DNA of 64,000 nt from positions 2,476,501 to 2,540,500 of the forward strand of contig NZ_CP086106.1 in assembly GCF_016765655.2 (NCBI RefSeq). Reading direction: 5' to 3'. Shown in pieces: positions 63,672-64,000 of the stretch. Under the pieces are notes generated by a model. It was not told the DNA's origin, searched no databases, and saw only the letters and a list, made by a program, of their open reading frames with translations. This DNA is from Skermanella mucosa. GTDB taxonomy: Bacteria; Pseudomonadota; Alphaproteobacteria; Azospirillales; Azospirillaceae. Position numbers and translations under genes: made by a program. Each line of letters begins with the position of its first letter. Within the stretch, counting starts at the first letter, position 1.

Positions 63672-63842
63672 TCAGCTCTTCCCTCCGAGGATCAGGACGT
63701 ATCGTCCATCCCGCGTCAGGGAAGGAAGGCAGCGGGTGGTCTTCCGCTTCTGGTCCTCGTGGCGTTTGGCCATGACCTCTTCGAGCTTTCGCAGCGGTCG
63801 CAGCAGATAGGGGCTGACATTCGTGCTCTTGGTGTCGTCCAT
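63672..63842 (-). CDS. Small basic hypothetical protein
   Basis: A 56-residue basic protein reading MDDTKSTNVSPYLLRPLRKL at the start and ending RDGRYVLILGGKS. The frame stays open upstream to 63983, but the part before the Met at 63842 does not look like a natural N-terminus. The Arg/Lys-rich centre (MAKRHEDQKRKTTRC) could bind nucleic acid. I do not recognise the family. Confidence 0.5.
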   Translation of the reverse strand: MDDTKSTNVSPYLLRPLRKLEEVMAKRHEDQKRKTTRCLPSLTRDGRYVLILGGKS

Positions 63843-64000
63843 GACGCAAATCGCCTGCCGGAAAGCCGTTCTGTTTCGAAGAATATGGACGTTCACCCGG
63901 CAGGACGGGAGAGCGATTACGTCTGTAAGCATATGTACTGACGGTTTAGCCATCCGGGAATTGGAGCGGAATCGCTCTCTCATCCGTTGGTGCTCCCGGA

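Overview
The window looks like the chromosome of a GC-rich alphaproteobacterium of the Rhodospirillales, most like Azospirillum or Skermanella. This is inferred from gene content: an HprK-RapZ-EIIA-HPr-EI regulatory phosphotransferase operon, Usg, PhyR, DUF465 and DUF4170 proteins, class I lysyl-tRNA synthetase, a fused TrpE-TrpG, and a PccR/ScfR-type regulator beside propionyl-CoA carboxylase. No phage, transposase or CRISPR array was found. Accessory traces are limited to a toxin-antitoxin remnant between two tRNA-Phe genes, a VapBC module bracketed by a repeat, and one frameshifted signalling gene.

Layout, 0-18.3 kb. A truncated HlyD/EmrA efflux adaptor diverges from its probable TetR repressor, with two operator copies between them. 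Then come an MFS transporter, a DUF465 protein, two tRNA-Phe genes around a decayed AbiEii-type locus, a zinc-ribbon protein, tldD, class I lysS, an orphan TupB-like permease, a glycine-zipper lipoprotein, vapBC, an OmpR/EnvZ-type two-component system divergent from a Spy-like periplasmic protein, yciB, a DUF3445 protein, a CAP-domain protein, ahcY and a small membrane protein.

18.3-37.3 kb. The PTS operon (hprK, rapZ, EIIA, HPr, EI) is followed by usg and by groES-groEL under a CIRCE element. Next are epmA, a lipoprotein, a DMT exporter, topoisomerase IB, glgX translationally coupled to a PAS-PAS-HisKA_2 kinase, a hypothetical gene, TrkH, and a two-gene operon of unknown function.

37.3-50.9 kb. 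Fused trpEG lies behind a leader peptide with three tandem Trp codons and an attenuator. A PccR/ScfR-like regulator diverges from pccB-pccA-bioY-mcm, which together take up biotin and convert propionyl-CoA to succinyl-CoA. A NifX-like protein, PhyR, a cytochrome b561 and a cytochrome c' follow.

50.9-64 kb. A glycosyltransferase, a DUF4170 protein, a probable non-coding RNA locus, a hypothetical protein, a benzoate-type CoA ligase, a REC-PAS protein coupled to a TM-REC-Hpt protein broken at a G8 tract, a YdjC-type deacetylase, a two-domain VOC protein, a DHH phosphoesterase, a PAS histidine kinase, a methyltransferase and a small hypothetical protein.

The points most worth pursuing are the RpfG/RpfC-like locus with its homopolymer frameshift, the 26-bp repeat of a kinase 3' end around vapBC, the decayed toxin locus between tRNA-Phe genes, the candidate RNA near 53.0 kb, and the unknown operon at 34.8-37.2 kb.
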